Source: Planctomycetota bacterium
Lineage (GTDB): Bacteria > Planctomycetota > UBA1135 > GCA-002686595
NCBI GenBank assembly: GCA_027083445.1
Contig: JALWOP010000453.1
Coordinates: 1 to 35,940 of the forward strand
Direction of reading: 5' to 3'
DNA length: 35,940 nt
The notes under the pieces: generated by a model
Seen by the model: only the letters and a program-made list of their open reading frames with translations
Told to the model about the DNA's origin: nothing
Databases searched by the model: none
Shown: positions 1 through 9,246 of the stretch, piece by piece
How positions within the stretch are numbered: the stretch's first letter is position 1
Layout of the letters: each line of letters begins with the position of its first letter
Position numbers and translations under genes: made by a program

Positions 1-948
1 CGGGAGGTCCCGGTCACCGCCCTGGTGCGGCGCAAGCACGCCCTGCCCCCCGCCGTGCTCGAGCCGGCCCTGGATGGGCGCCTGCGCCTGATCCAGACCT
101 CACTCGAAGACGACGAGGGGCTGCGTGAAGCCCTCGCGGGTGCGGCGGCCTGCATCCACCTGGCGACGGGCGGCGGAGACGACTGGGAGACGGTCGAACG
201 CTTCATGGTGCGCGGCTCACGGCGCGTGGGCGAGGCCTGCCTGGACGCCGGGGTCGGTCGCCTGGTCTACGTCTCCTCGGTTGCCGCCCTCTACGGGGGC
301 CCCGAGGGTCCGGCCGAGATCTCCGACGACGAGCCGACCGACCCCCGGCCCCAGGCCCGCCCGATCTACGCACGGGGCAAGATCGCCGCCGAAAAGACCC
401 TGCTCGACCTCCACCGCGAACGGGGTCTGGGTGTGACCATCGCCCGACCGGGTGTCGTGCTCGGCCAGGGCACGCCCATGCAGCACTCCGGCATCGGCCT
501 TTGGGTGCGCGACAACCACTGCGTCGGCTGGGGCCGGGGCGAGACCCCCCTGCCCCTGGTCTGGGTCGAGGATGTGGCCGAGGCCCTGGTGCGCGCCGCC
601 CTGCACGAGGGGGACGAACTCGACGGCAAGGCCTGGAACCTCTGCGCGCGTCCACCCCTCACCGCCGCCGACATGGTCACCGAGTTGCAACGCCACACCC
701 GCCGCAGACTCACCTTCCACCCGCGTTCGATGTGGCTCAGCCAAACGATGGAGATCGGCAAGTGGATCGTGAAGAAGATCGGGCGCCGCCCGGGGGCCCA
801 GTTCCCCTCTTGGCGCGACCTCAAGGCGCGCTCCCTGGCCCGGCCCTTCCGCTGCGAGACCGCCCGCGAAATTCTTGGGTGGCAGCCGGTCGAGGAGCGC
901 GAGGCCTTCCTCGATGCGGCCGTGCGGGTCTACCGCCCCACCGATTGA
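1..948 (+). CDS. NAD-dependent epimerase/dehydratase family protein (5' truncated)
   Basis: The frame is already open at base 1 and reads as the usual continuation of a Rossmann strand (VTALVRR), so the true start and the glycine-rich NAD-binding motif lie before the window. This is an extended short-chain dehydrogenase/reductase, the family of nucleotide-sugar epimerases and related enzymes. The active-site pattern is visible: a YVSS strand near codon 90 and a YxxxK motif with Tyr at about codon 123 and Lys at 127. A typical substrate-binding half follows (ARPGVVLG, then a VEDVAEA segment). The stop is only 2 bases before the next start, a glycosyltransferase, so the pair is probably co-transcribed and may act in glycan or nucleotide-sugar metabolism. 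The exact substrate cannot be told from sequence. Confidence 0.85.
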   Translation, partial: REVPVTALVRRKHALPPAVLEPALDGRLRLIQTSLEDDEGLREALAGAAACIHLATGGGDDWETVERFMVRGSRRVGEACLDAGVGRLVYVSSVAALYGGPEGPAEISDDEPTDPRPQARPIYARGKIAAEKTLLDLHRERGLGVTIARPGVVLGQGTPMQHSGIGLWVRDNHCVGWGRGETPLPLVWVEDVAEALVRAALHEGDELDGKAWNLCARPPLTAADMVTELQRHTRRRLTFHPRSMWLSQTMEIGKWIVKKIGRRPGAQFPSWRDLKARSLARPFRCETAREILGWQPVEEREAFLDAAVRVYRPTD

Positions 949-950
949 GG

Positions 951-2006
951 ATGCGCGTCCTGCACGTCTTCTCCACCTTCGGGCCGGGCGGCCCCCAGGT
1001 GCGCACGGCGGCGTTGATGCGCGGTCTGGGCGAGGCCTTCCAACACGGGGTGGTCGCCATGGACGGCCGCGCGGATACGCTCGAACTCTGCCCGGGAGGG
1101 GTGCGGCTCCTGGAGCGGCCGGCCGGACTCAGGGGCATGCGTGCCCTCCTGGCCCGGGAGCGTCCCGATCTCCTATGCACCTACAACTGGGGCGCCTTCG
1201 ATGCGCTCCTGGCCGCCCGCCTGGAGGGACGGCGCTCCCACCTGCACCACGAGGATGGCTTCAACGCCGATGAGGCCGGGGGACGCAAGCGGCGCCGCAA
1301 CCTGGCCCGGCGTCTCGTCCTCGGCCGGGCCGAGCGGGTGATCGTCCCCTCGAGTGCCCTGGCCGGAATCGCCGAGCGGGAGTGGGGAATCTCCCCGGGG
1401 CGCATCGCCCTGGTGGTCAACGGAGTCGACACCGAGCTCTTCCGCCGTGAGGGAGAGGGCCGTGCCGAACTGCGGGCGGAGCTGGGCATCGACCCGGCCG
1501 CCGTGGTCTTGGGGGCGGTCGGCCACCTACGGCCGATCAAGCGCTATGACCGGCTGCTGCGCGCCGCCGCCGGGCTCGACCTGGATCTCATCCTGGTGGG
1601 GGACGGTCCCGAGCGAGAGCGCCTGGAGGCGCTGGCCGGGCCGCGGGTGCACCTGGTGGGTCACCAACGTTCCCTTGCGCCCTGGTACCGGGCCATGGAC
1701 ATCTTCTGCATCAGCTCGGACTCCGAACAATTGCCCATCACCCAGCTCGAGGCGATGGCCTCGGGCCTGCCGATCTGCGGGACCGCTGTGGGCGACGTCG
1801 TGCGCACCGCCCCCAAAGAGGGACGGGACCTCTTCGTCCCCCCCGGAGAGCCCGCGAGCCTGCGCTCGGTGATCGAGAGCCTGCTCGGCGACCCGCCGCG
1901 CCGAACCGCCCTGGGACGGTCCGGCGCCGAGCGGGCCCGGGAACTCTACTCGCAGCGGGCGATGGTCGCCGCCTACCGCGACCTCTACCTGGCGGCGGGA
2001 AGCTGA
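951..2006 (+). CDS. GT4-family glycosyltransferase
   Basis: A 351-residue GT-B fold glycosyltransferase. The N-terminus has the acceptor-domain signature with a Gly-Gly turn (FGPGGPQVR, about residues 7-15). The mid-protein motif NGVDTELF and the strand VGHLRPIKRYDRL mark the start of the nucleotide-sugar domain. LVGDGPERERLE and the donor-binding motif with SDSEQLPITQLEAMASG, the last Glu being the conserved one of the EX7E pattern, complete the GT4 pattern. The ATG at 951 was chosen because it begins the canonical MRVLHVFSTFGPGG start 2 bases after the epimerase stop; the same frame is open further upstream but that part is unrelated. GT4 enzymes transfer sugars in lipopolysaccharide, capsule or glycolipid synthesis; the donor and acceptor here are unknown. 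Confidence 0.9.
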   Translation: MRVLHVFSTFGPGGPQVRTAALMRGLGEAFQHGVVAMDGRADTLELCPGGVRLLERPAGLRGMRALLARERPDLLCTYNWGAFDALLAARLEGRRSHLHHEDGFNADEAGGRKRRRNLARRLVLGRAERVIVPSSALAGIAEREWGISPGRIALVVNGVDTELFRREGEGRAELRAELGIDPAAVVLGAVGHLRPIKRYDRLLRAAAGLDLDLILVGDGPERERLEALAGPRVHLVGHQRSLAPWYRAMDIFCISSDSEQLPITQLEAMASGLPICGTAVGDVVRTAPKEGRDLFVPPGEPASLRSVIESLLGDPPRRTALGRSGAERARELYSQRAMVAAYRDLYLAAGS

Positions 2007-2099
2007 CACCGGGACGAGTCCTGGGCCGCGGGGGCTCAAGGGCGGGGCCGGAGGTGCTACCTTCTGGGCTGGACACCCATCCCCTCCGCGCAAGATTCC

Positions 2100-5000
2100 A
2101 TGGTCAACCGCCCGCGTTATCCCGGCATCCGTCTCACCACCAACGGCAACCAGCTCGTCGCCTATCACACCGAGGCGCGCATCACCGACGGTGGAGTCTT
2201 CTACCCAATCACCCCATCGACGGAGATGGGCGAGCAGTACCAGCTCGCCTATGCCCAGGGCAAGCTCAACGTCTTCGGACACCCGAAGATCGCCATCGAA
2301 TGCGAGGGCGAACACGCGGCCCAGGGCGGTGCGATCGCCTTCTCGGTCACCGGCAAGCGCACGGTGAACTTCACCTCGGGCCAGGGGATCGTCTACGGGA
2401 TCGAGCAGTACTACCACGCCCCGGGCAAGTGCTCCACCATGGTGCTCGAGGTCGCCGCGCGCGCGCTGACCAAGCACGCCCTCAACGTGCACTGCGGCCA
2501 TGACGACATCTACGCGGCGCGGGACACGGGCTGGACGATCCTGTTCGCCAAGGACGCGCAGCAGGCGGCGGACCAAGCCCTGATCCTGCGCAAGGTGAAT
2601 GAGCTCGCCCTGACCCCCGGGATCAATGCCCAGGACGGGTTCTTGACCTCGCATCTCGAGCGCACCTTCTTCAAGCACGAGGCCGACCTCCTGCGCGAGT
2701 TCCTGGGTTCACCCACGGACATCATCGAGTGTCCCACCGAGGCCCAGCGCATCCTCTTCGGCCCGACCCGCCCCCGGGTGCCGGCGATGATCGACCTCAC
2801 CAACCCGATGCTCCTCGGTCCGGTCCAGAACCAGGAGCACTACATGAACGGGGTCATCGCGCGACGAAACAACTTCGCTGAGCCGATCCTGGGCTTTCTC
2901 GAGGATGCCTATGCCGAGTTTGCTGCCCTGACCGGACGCTACTACGGCACGCTCTCCGCCCATGCTTGTGAAGACGCGGAGACGGTCTTCCTCTCCCTGG
3001 GGTCCGCGGCCGAGAACATCGAGGCGGCCGTCGACTACCTGCGCGCCCAGGAGAACGCCAAGGTCGGTTCGCTCCACCTGAACGTCCTCCGGCCCTTCCC
3101 CGAGGCGGACCTCGTCCAGGCGGTGCGCGGCAAGCGCAACCTGATCATCCTGGAACGCACGGACGAACCCCTGTCGGGAGACAATCCGCTCACCTGTGAC
3201 GTGCGCGCCGCCCTGGGCAAGGCCTGCGAGGGAGCCTTGACCAACGCCGGTCGACCCCTTCCGCCCCTCGGACGGGACGAGGTTCCGCGCATTTTCAGCG
3301 GCACCTACGGGCTGGGTTCGCGCGACTTCCGGCCCGAGGGAATCCTCGGTGCCTACGAGTTCGCTACGGGCCAGTCAGCACGCAAGGACGGGCATCGCGC
3401 CGAGGACGGAACACGCTATTTCACCGTGGGGATCGACCATCCCTACGAGGTGCGCAGCGAGCGCACTCCCTCCCTGCTCCCCGAAGGTTCGATCGCCGTG
3501 CGCTTCCACTCGATCGGTGGCTGGGGGATGATCACGACCGGCAAGAACCTGAGCGAGATCATCGGCGCCTTCGGCGACGACTTGATGGCCCGCACGGGCA
3601 AGGTCGACGAACTGGGGCGCCCCGAGGAGGTCTTGCACGTCAGCGCCAACCCCAAGTATGGATCCGAGAAGAAGGGTGCACCGACCTCCTACTTCCTGGT
3701 CGTCGCCCCCGAGCGTGTGCGTGTCAACTGCGATCTGCGCCACGTCGATGTCGTGCTCTGTTGCGACCCGCGCGCCTTCACCCAGTACGACCCCCTCTCG
3801 GGGATGCGCGAGGGGGGCATCTTCGTCTGGGAGTCGGCTGAGCCGCCCGAGCTGGCCTGGCAACGCATCCCCCCCGCCCAGCGCAGGGCCATCCTCGACA
3901 AGAAGATCCAGGTCTACCTCCTGCCGGGCTTCGACATCGCCCGCAAGGCGACCGATCGCGAAGACCTGCAACTGCGTATGCAGGGTAACGCCTTCCTGGG
4001 CGCCTTCTTCAAGGTCTCTCCCTTCCTGGATGAGTACGGCATCGACGAGGAGCGCTTCCGCGAGGTGGTCCACGCCCAATACCACAAGAAGTTCGGTCGC
4101 TTCGGCGAGGCGGTGGTGGCCTCGAACATGACGGTCATGACCGAAGGCTTCTCGCGCGTCACACCGCTCCCCCCCGGCGACATCGACGCTCCCGACCGCT
4201 CCTCGATGCGCGCCGATCCCCTGGTCTGTCTCACCTGCGACACCTCCAGCGCCTGCGCCAGCGAACCCACTCGCCCCCCCGTCGCCCGGATCGAGACTTT
4301 CGACGCCGAATTCCGGGCCGGTCTCGGGTACGACCAGCCGGCATCTCCCCTCGCTTCGGTGGGAGTCATGGCCGCTGCTACCGGACGCACGGCCAGCAAG
4401 ATGGTCGCCCGGCGTGAGACTCCGCTGTGGATCGCGGAGAACTGCACCCAGTGCATGGAGTGCATCATCGCCTGCCCTGATACGGCGCTCCCCAACACCG
4501 CCCAGCCGATCGGCAACGTGCTGCGTACCGCGCTCTCCTTCCTCCCCCCGGACGCACCCGGCCGCGATCTGCTCGAGTCCGAACTGCCTTCGATCGAGGA
4601 ACGCACCCGCGCCCGCATGCTGGAGACGGCCACGGCCAAGCAGTCCCGCCCCTTCAAGGAGTTGCTCAGCGAAGAGGTACGCGCCGTGGCCGGAGTCGAC
4701 GCCGGCACCCTGGAGCGCTACATCGAACTCTTCGAGCGCATCCCATTCGCCTTTCAGAAGACGCCCCAGGCCTTCCTGGCCCGCGAGAAGAAGAATCCCG
4801 GCTCGGGCGGACTCTTCGCGATCATGGTCTCCGACCTCTGCAAGGGCTGCGGGGAGTGCGTCGAGGAGTGCGGCGACAAGAACGCGCTCGTCATGGCCTC
4901 GGAAACCGAGGAACTCAACGCCGATCACGTCTCGGGAACGAATTTCCTCGACCAACTGCCGGACACTCCGGAAGACTTTCTCGGCAAGTTCGACCCCTCC

Positions 5001-6752
5001 GACCCGCTTGCCTCGCACCTGCTCACCCTCAAGAACCACCTCATGGTGCGGCGCAACTACCAGGCTCTCGTCTCGGGGGATGGTGCCTGTGCCGGTTGTG
5101 GCGAGAAGAGTGTCTTGCGGGGCATCACCACCCTGACCGAGGCCTACATGCGCCCCCTTTACCACGCCAAGGCGGATCGTATGGAGGCCGCTGCTCGCTC
5201 GCTGGCCGAGTGCGGGGTGGAGACTCTGGCCCAATGGAGTGAACGTGCCCCTGAGGCGGCCGATCGCTTCCGGCGCGCAGTTGCGCATGTCGTCATGGGT
5301 CTGGGAGGCGAAGACGACTCGGACTCCGCCCACCGCCTGGAGAAGGAGAGCATGCCTTCGGACCAGGAACTGGTGGAGGCCATCTGCGCCGTGCTACGCC
5401 AAGACGCCTTCAACCACCGGGATCTGCGTGCCGTGGACGGCATGCTGCCAAACGGTATGGCGGTCATGGCCATGGGCGCCCACACCGGCTGCAACACGGT
5501 CTACGGCTCGACGCCCCCGGCGAACCCCCACCCCTATCCCTGGATGAACTCCCTCTTCCAGGACGGGGCGACGATCACCTGGATGTTCGGCGAAAGCTTC
5601 ATCATGGACCACGCCCGCCGTTCGATCCTGCCCGAGCGGCTGGCGAACCTTTTGCTTGCGGGCGGAGATGACGGCATCGACGAGCGCTGGTCCTTCGAGC
5701 TGGAGCACTTCACCGACACCCTGATGAGCGACCTGGAGATCAGCGAGTTGCCCAAGGCCTGGTGCGTGGGCGGCGATGGCGGCATGGGCGACATCGGCTT
5801 CCAGAACGTCAGCAAGGTCATCCTGCAGAACCGTCCCAACGTCAAGCTCCTCATGCTCGACACCCAGGTCTACTCGAACACGGGTGGCCAGAACTCCGAC
5901 TCCACTCCCATGCTCGGAGGCGGGGACATGAACCAGTTCGGCAGCGCCAGCCAGGGCAAGTACACCGAGATGAAGAGTCTGGCCGAGATCTTCGCAGCCG
6001 GCCACGGTTCGCCCTTCGTGGCCCAGGTCTCCCTGGCCAGTGCGGGGAACTTCTTCAAGGCCATCCTGGAGGGGCTCGCCTACAGAGGCACGGCCTTCAT
6101 CCAGGCCTTCACCACCTGCCAACCCGAGCACGGCGTGCCCGATGACATGGCCGCGCGCCAGGCCTCGCGCGTGCGCGACTCCCGCTGCATGCCCGAGTTC
6201 GTCTTCGACCCCCGGCGGGGCGAGAGCTACCACGAAGCGCTGGCACTCAAGGGCAATCCCGATCTCAAACGGGACTGGGCGCAGGTCAAGTCCAAGGCAA
6301 CAGGAGCCAAATACAGCTACACGATCGCCCACTGGGCAGCGACGGAGGCGCGCTTCCGGCGCCACCTGAAACCCGCTCCCGCGGATTCCCAAGCGATCGA
6401 GCTCGAAGACATGCTGGCTCGCATCACCCAGGACGATGTCACCCATCGCCGCTTCCTCGACGAACAGCACCACGCCTTTGTGCCCGATTTCGGCGTCGCG
6501 ACCGACATCGAGCTGGAAGACGGCAAGGTCAAGCGCATGCTGCTCAGCCGCCAGATGGTCCTCTTCTGTGTCGAGCGTCGGCGTGCGTGGCGCATGCTGC
6601 AAAGCCGGGCCGGCATCACCAACGAAGATTACGAGGCCCAGAAGGTGCTCCTCCAGCGCCTAGCCAAGGGAGAACTGGAGCGTGAACGCTTCCTGAACGG
6701 CACTTCGCAGCTCTTGCATGCCGCTCGGGAGGAGCTGACGGCGACCTCCTGA
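2100..6752 (+). CDS. Giant pyruvate:ferredoxin (2-oxoacid:acceptor) oxidoreductase
   Basis: A single 1550-residue chain with the domain order of pyruvate:ferredoxin oxidoreductase, which makes acetyl-CoA, CO2 and reduced ferredoxin from pyruvate and CoA. Seen in order: the pyrimidine/alpha domain with YPITPSTEMGE (about residue 35), domain II to about 400, the gamma domain with GGWGMITTGK (about 475), a ferredoxin domain with two CxxCxxCxxxC motifs (Cys 782/785/788/792 and 914/917/920/924), and the TPP domain with GDGGMGDIG (about 1225) and YSNTGGQNSDSTP. The four ligands of the proximal cluster are recognisable: Cys997, 1000, 1131 and 1340. Usual length is about 1170-1230. The excess is in the longer linker between the ferredoxin motifs, roughly 105 extra residues between Cys1000 and Cys1131, and a C-terminal extension of about 170 residues. 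There is no clear Shine-Dalgarno. The substrate could be another 2-oxoacid. Confidence 0.9.
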   Translation: MVNRPRYPGIRLTTNGNQLVAYHTEARITDGGVFYPITPSTEMGEQYQLAYAQGKLNVFGHPKIAIECEGEHAAQGGAIAFSVTGKRTVNFTSGQGIVYGIEQYYHAPGKCSTMVLEVAARALTKHALNVHCGHDDIYAARDTGWTILFAKDAQQAADQALILRKVNELALTPGINAQDGFLTSHLERTFFKHEADLLREFLGSPTDIIECPTEAQRILFGPTRPRVPAMIDLTNPMLLGPVQNQEHYMNGVIARRNNFAEPILGFLEDAYAEFAALTGRYYGTLSAHACEDAETVFLSLGSAAENIEAAVDYLRAQENAKVGSLHLNVLRPFPEADLVQAVRGKRNLIILERTDEPLSGDNPLTCDVRAALGKACEGALTNAGRPLPPLGRDEVPRIFSGTYGLGSRDFRPEGILGAYEFATGQSARKDGHRAEDGTRYFTVGIDHPYEVRSERTPSLLPEGSIAVRFHSIGGWGMITTGKNLSEIIGAFGDDLMARTGKVDELGRPEEVLHVSANPKYGSEKKGAPTSYFLVVAPERVRVNCDLRHVDVVLCCDPRAFTQYDPLSGMREGGIFVWESAEPPELAWQRIPPAQRRAILDKKIQVYLLPGFDIARKATDREDLQLRMQGNAFLGAFFKVSPFLDEYGIDEERFREVVHAQYHKKFGRFGEAVVASNMTVMTEGFSRVTPLPPGDIDAPDRSSMRADPLVCLTCDTSSACASEPTRPPVARIETFDAEFRAGLGYDQPASPLASVGVMAAATGRTASKMVARRETPLWIAENCTQCMECIIACPDTALPNTAQPIGNVLRTALSFLPPDAPGRDLLESELPSIEERTRARMLETATAKQSRPFKELLSEEVRAVAGVDAGTLERYIELFERIPFAFQKTPQAFLAREKKNPGSGGLFAIMVSDLCKGCGECVEECGDKNALVMASETEELNADHVSGTNFLDQLPDTPEDFLGKFDPSDPLASHLLTLKNHLMVRRNYQALVSGDGACAGCGEKSVLRGITTLTEAYMRPLYHAKADRMEAAARSLAECGVETLAQWSERAPEAADRFRRAVAHVVMGLGGEDDSDSAHRLEKESMPSDQELVEAICAVLRQDAFNHRDLRAVDGMLPNGMAVMAMGAHTGCNTVYGSTPPANPHPYPWMNSLFQDGATITWMFGESFIMDHARRSILPERLANLLLAGGDDGIDERWSFELEHFTDTLMSDLEISELPKAWCVGGDGGMGDIGFQNVSKVILQNRPNVKLLMLDTQVYSNTGGQNSDSTPMLGGGDMNQFGSASQGKYTEMKSLAEIFAAGHGSPFVAQVSLASAGNFFKAILEGLAYRGTAFIQAFTTCQPEHGVPDDMAARQASRVRDSRCMPEFVFDPRRGESYHEALALKGNPDLKRDWAQVKSKATGAKYSYTIAHWAATEARFRRHLKPAPADSQAIELEDMLARITQDDVTHRRFLDEQHHAFVPDFGVATDIELEDGKVKRMLLSRQMVLFCVERRRAWRMLQSRAGITNEDYEAQKVLLQRLAKGELERERFLNGTSQLLHAAREELTATS

Positions 6753-6783
6753 GGACCCTTCGCCACTCGTACTCCTGCGCCTG

Positions 6784-7359
6784 ATGACCACCTGCGACGA
6801 CCCGCCTCCCTTCCCGCCGTTCGGCGTGCACCGATCCGTGCGTGTCTACGACTCGTCCTGGTGCGCGCTTCGGCGGGACGAGGTCATCCTGCCCAGTGGT
6901 GACCTGCAGGAGTACCACGTCCTGGAGCTCGCCGACGCCGCAGCGGTGGTCCCGCTCCTCGAAGACGGTCGAGTGGTACTCGTCGGTCAGTACCGCTACC
7001 CCCATGGGCACACCCAATGGGAGGTCCCCGCCGGGCGTATCGAGGCGGGCGAGGACCCGGTCCGTGCCGCCTGGCGGGAGTGCCGCGAAGAGACCGGTTA
7101 TGCACCGGCGCGCATCACCCCCCTACCCGGCTTCTACCCCACCGGAGGTATCAGCGCGCACTACGCACACCTGTTCATCGGACACGACTGCCGCTACGAA
7201 GGGCCGGCCACACCCGAACCGTCCGAGCAACTCGTCACGCGCGTCTTCACCCGCGGCGAGCTCGAGACGCTGCTGGACGAGGGCCGCTTCGCAGACGGTT
7301 TTACCGCTTTGGCCCTCCTCTATTGGCTACGCACGTTCAGTCGAGATTCGTCGATTTGA
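6784..7359 (+). CDS. NUDIX hydrolase, ADP-ribose pyrophosphatase type
   Basis: A 191-residue NUDIX protein. The full NUDIX box GX5EX7REUXEEXGU is present at residues 84-106 (GRIEAGE, then RECREETGY). It is followed by a proline/glycine stretch (LPGFYPTGGISAHYAHLF), typical of the ADP-ribose or nucleotide-sugar pyrophosphatase branch. The ATG at 6784 follows the oxidoreductase stop by 31 bases on the same strand, so read-through transcription is likely, though a metabolic link is not evident. Its last 23 bases overlap, tail to tail, the 3' end of the pseudopilin gene on the other strand. NUDIX enzymes of this branch hydrolyse ADP-ribose, sugar nucleotides or related diphosphates with Mg2+; the true substrate is not predictable here. 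Confidence 0.9.
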   Translation: MTTCDDPPPFPPFGVHRSVRVYDSSWCALRRDEVILPSGDLQEYHVLELADAAAVVPLLEDGRVVLVGQYRYPHGHTQWEVPAGRIEAGEDPVRAAWRECREETGYAPARITPLPGFYPTGGISAHYAHLFIGHDCRYEGPATPEPSEQLVTRVFTRGELETLLDEGRFADGFTALALLYWLRTFSRDSSI

Positions 7360-8035
7360 TGCGTACGACGGGCGTCAGACCCACGGGATCCTCGACGAAA
7401 TCCGCCCCCCAGGCATCCGTTTGGTAGCGCGTATCATTAGGCAGATACCCGGCAGTCACGAGGGTGGCACGGGCTGTGCTCCAATCGGCGGGTAGCCCCG
7501 GCTCGCCGACATCGAGGGCAGCATTGTAGCGCTGGATGGCGCTATTGGCGATGCGCAATCGATCGAGGGTCTCTTCCCGCCGCAAAGGGGTGACGTCCAG
7601 GTCGAGTACTAGATCCTGGCTGGTCCCCCAGGTGGCATCCTCGCCCTGCGATTGAATGGAGAGCACCGAACCGCTGATGACCACACGGTAGTCCCGCGAC
7701 CACGCATCGACCTGGTAGCCGACCTTCCCGGTCAAGCGATCGGCCACCACCCCCGGCAGGTAGGGACCGCTCCAACCGTCGACCCCAGGGTCGACCAGCA
7801 AGTCTTGAATGGTCGTGGGCATCACCAAAGTGTCGCGGAAGTACTCTGCAGCGGCATCTGCCAGGGTCTGGAGCTCCTGCCGCGTAGCTTTCCGAGCCTG
7901 ATAAGTGAGGATCTTGGAAGTAACCGGCACGGCGGCACCGACCATGATCGAGATAATCGTGATGGCGACCACCATTTCGATCAGGGTGAAGCCTCCGCCG
8001 GAAAAAGACCTGCGCAGTGAATTGGATGATTGCAT
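7337..8035 (-). CDS. Type II secretion/type IV pilin-like protein with duplicated head domain
   Basis: A 232-residue class III-signal pseudopilin. The prepilin peptidase site is GGG/FTLIE, with cleavage after Gly15 and Glu at +5 of the mature protein, followed by a hydrophobic helix to about residue 38. The ATG at 8035 was chosen because it leaves a short basic leader; an upstream extension in the same frame would put the site far inside. The soluble part looks like two copies of a GspG-like unit. Residues about 52-131 contain GPYLPG, YQVDAWSRDY and VLSIQSQ; residues about 157-232 contain AGYLPN, YQTDAWGADF and VVRIKST. It is the last gene of the secretion operon, 8 bases after gspF. It would be a structural subunit of the pseudopilus. 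Two-headed pseudopilins are not a standard form, so the duplication deserves a structural check. Confidence 0.85.
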   Translation of the reverse strand: MQSSNSLRRSFSGGGFTLIEMVVAITIISIMVGAAVPVTSKILTYQARKATRQELQTLADAAAEYFRDTLVMPTTIQDLLVDPGVDGWSGPYLPGVVADRLTGKVGYQVDAWSRDYRVVISGSVLSIQSQGEDATWGTSQDLVLDLDVTPLRREETLDRLRIANSAIQRYNAALDVGEPGLPADWSTARATLVTAGYLPNDTRYQTDAWGADFVEDPVGLTPVVRIKSTNLD

Positions 8036-8043
8036 TACGAGAT

Positions 8044-9246
8044 CTAGCCGAGGTTGTCGTACATGGAAAAGACCGGGAGCAAAGCAGCCAGGAGAACAAA
8101 AGCGACGACGACTCCGCCCACCACAAGAATGGCCGGTTCCAAGAGGGACAGGAACCACTTCACCGCTCGGGGAACTTCCTGGTCGTAGTAGGCAGCAAGT
8201 TTCTCGAGCGCGTCACCCAAGTCACCCGAACGCTCGCCGACACTCGTCATCTGGATCAAGAGAGGATCCATGACCGGATCCAGCGCCAGGCTCTCCGTAA
8301 TCGTTCGTCCGAGCTGGACCCCCTTGGTAACCTCCGTGAAGCGATGTGCGAGGTAGGCGTTACCGCAGGCACTTCCGGCCACACCGAGGACCTTGAAGAT
8401 CTCGCAGCCCGCGTTCTGCAGGGTGGCTGCGGTGGAAGCGAACTTGGATGTGGCAATCATGCGCACGACATCGCCGTACCGCGGTATCGCCAACGCCAAG
8501 CGGGACAACATACGGCGGGTGCGCGGATTCTTCAGGGCCAGAACGAGGCCGGCGACGCCCACGGAAGCCCCAGCCAGGAGCCAGACCCAGTAACCCGTCA
8601 CGAAGTCGGAGATCGCCAGTAGAGTGCGCGTCTGACTCGGTAGCTTCTCCCGGCCACCCGGAAAGAGACTGGTGATGCGCGGCAAGACCCACGTAACCAG
8701 GACCACGATGAGCGTGAATACGGCGCTAGAGAGAATGCAGGGGTAAACCAGAGCCTGGATCGTCGTGGCCCGAATACTGCGAGCCCACTCCAGGTAGCTC
8801 GCCATCCGCCCCAGAACCTCGGGTAGTTGACCTGACAGCTCTCCAGCACCCACCGAGGCACGATAGACATCCGGGAAGGACTTCTCCTGTCTCTCCATGG
8901 CCTCGGCGAGTGAGCGCCCCGCCTCGAGATCCCTCACCAGTTCCTCCACGACCCCCTTCGATCCGGGGCTGGGCATACGACCGGCAAGCTCGCGTAGACC
9001 CTCGACGATGGGAACTCCCGCCCCAACGACGGTGGCGAGCTGGGTGGTGAAGGCGATCAGCTCGCGACGCTTAAGTTTGCCGACCTTGGTGACCGTCGGT
9101 TTCGCAACGGCCTTGGCCCGGGTCAAGGTCAGTCCCTGTCGCTCGAGCTCCCGATCGAGTTCCAGGAGATCCTGCGCCCCTTCACGGCCGACAACCGCTT
9201 GGCCGTGCAAATCGATCGCCTCGAACTCAAAGGTCTTCACGCTCAT
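8044..9246 (-). CDS. gspF: Type II secretion/type IV pilus inner-membrane platform protein GspF/PilC
   Basis: A 400-residue GspF/PilC-family protein with two copies of the GspF domain, about residues 68-190 and 270-393. The first carries FTTQLATVVGAGVPI and the second FASTAATLQNAGCEI, the standard repeated signature. Hydrophobic segments lie near residues 170-195, 218-238 and 370-393, fitting the usual three membrane passes. The N-terminal stretch FEFEAIDLHGQAVVGREGA is the typical small leading domain. It forms the rotary platform in the inner membrane that couples the ATPase to pseudopilus assembly. The ATG at 9246 lies within the 3' end of gspE, a 20-base overlap that indicates translational coupling. 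Confidence 0.95.
   Translation of the reverse strand: MSVKTFEFEAIDLHGQAVVGREGAQDLLELDRELERQGLTLTRAKAVAKPTVTKVGKLKRRELIAFTTQLATVVGAGVPIVEGLRELAGRMPSPGSKGVVEELVRDLEAGRSLAEAMERQEKSFPDVYRASVGAGELSGQLPEVLGRMASYLEWARSIRATTIQALVYPCILSSAVFTLIVVLVTWVLPRITSLFPGGREKLPSQTRTLLAISDFVTGYWVWLLAGASVGVAGLVLALKNPRTRRMLSRLALAIPRYGDVVRMIATSKFASTAATLQNAGCEIFKVLGVAGSACGNAYLAHRFTEVTKGVQLGRTITESLALDPVMDPLLIQMTSVGERSGDLGDALEKLAAYYDQEVPRAVKWFLSLLEPAILVVGGVVVAFVLLAALLPVFSMYDNLG

Noticed and set aside
3375-5333. 652-codon antisense frame inside the pyruvate oxidoreductase gene
   Set aside because: It has no motif and sits opposite a strongly conserved gene; its openness follows from the third-position GC bias of the coding strand.
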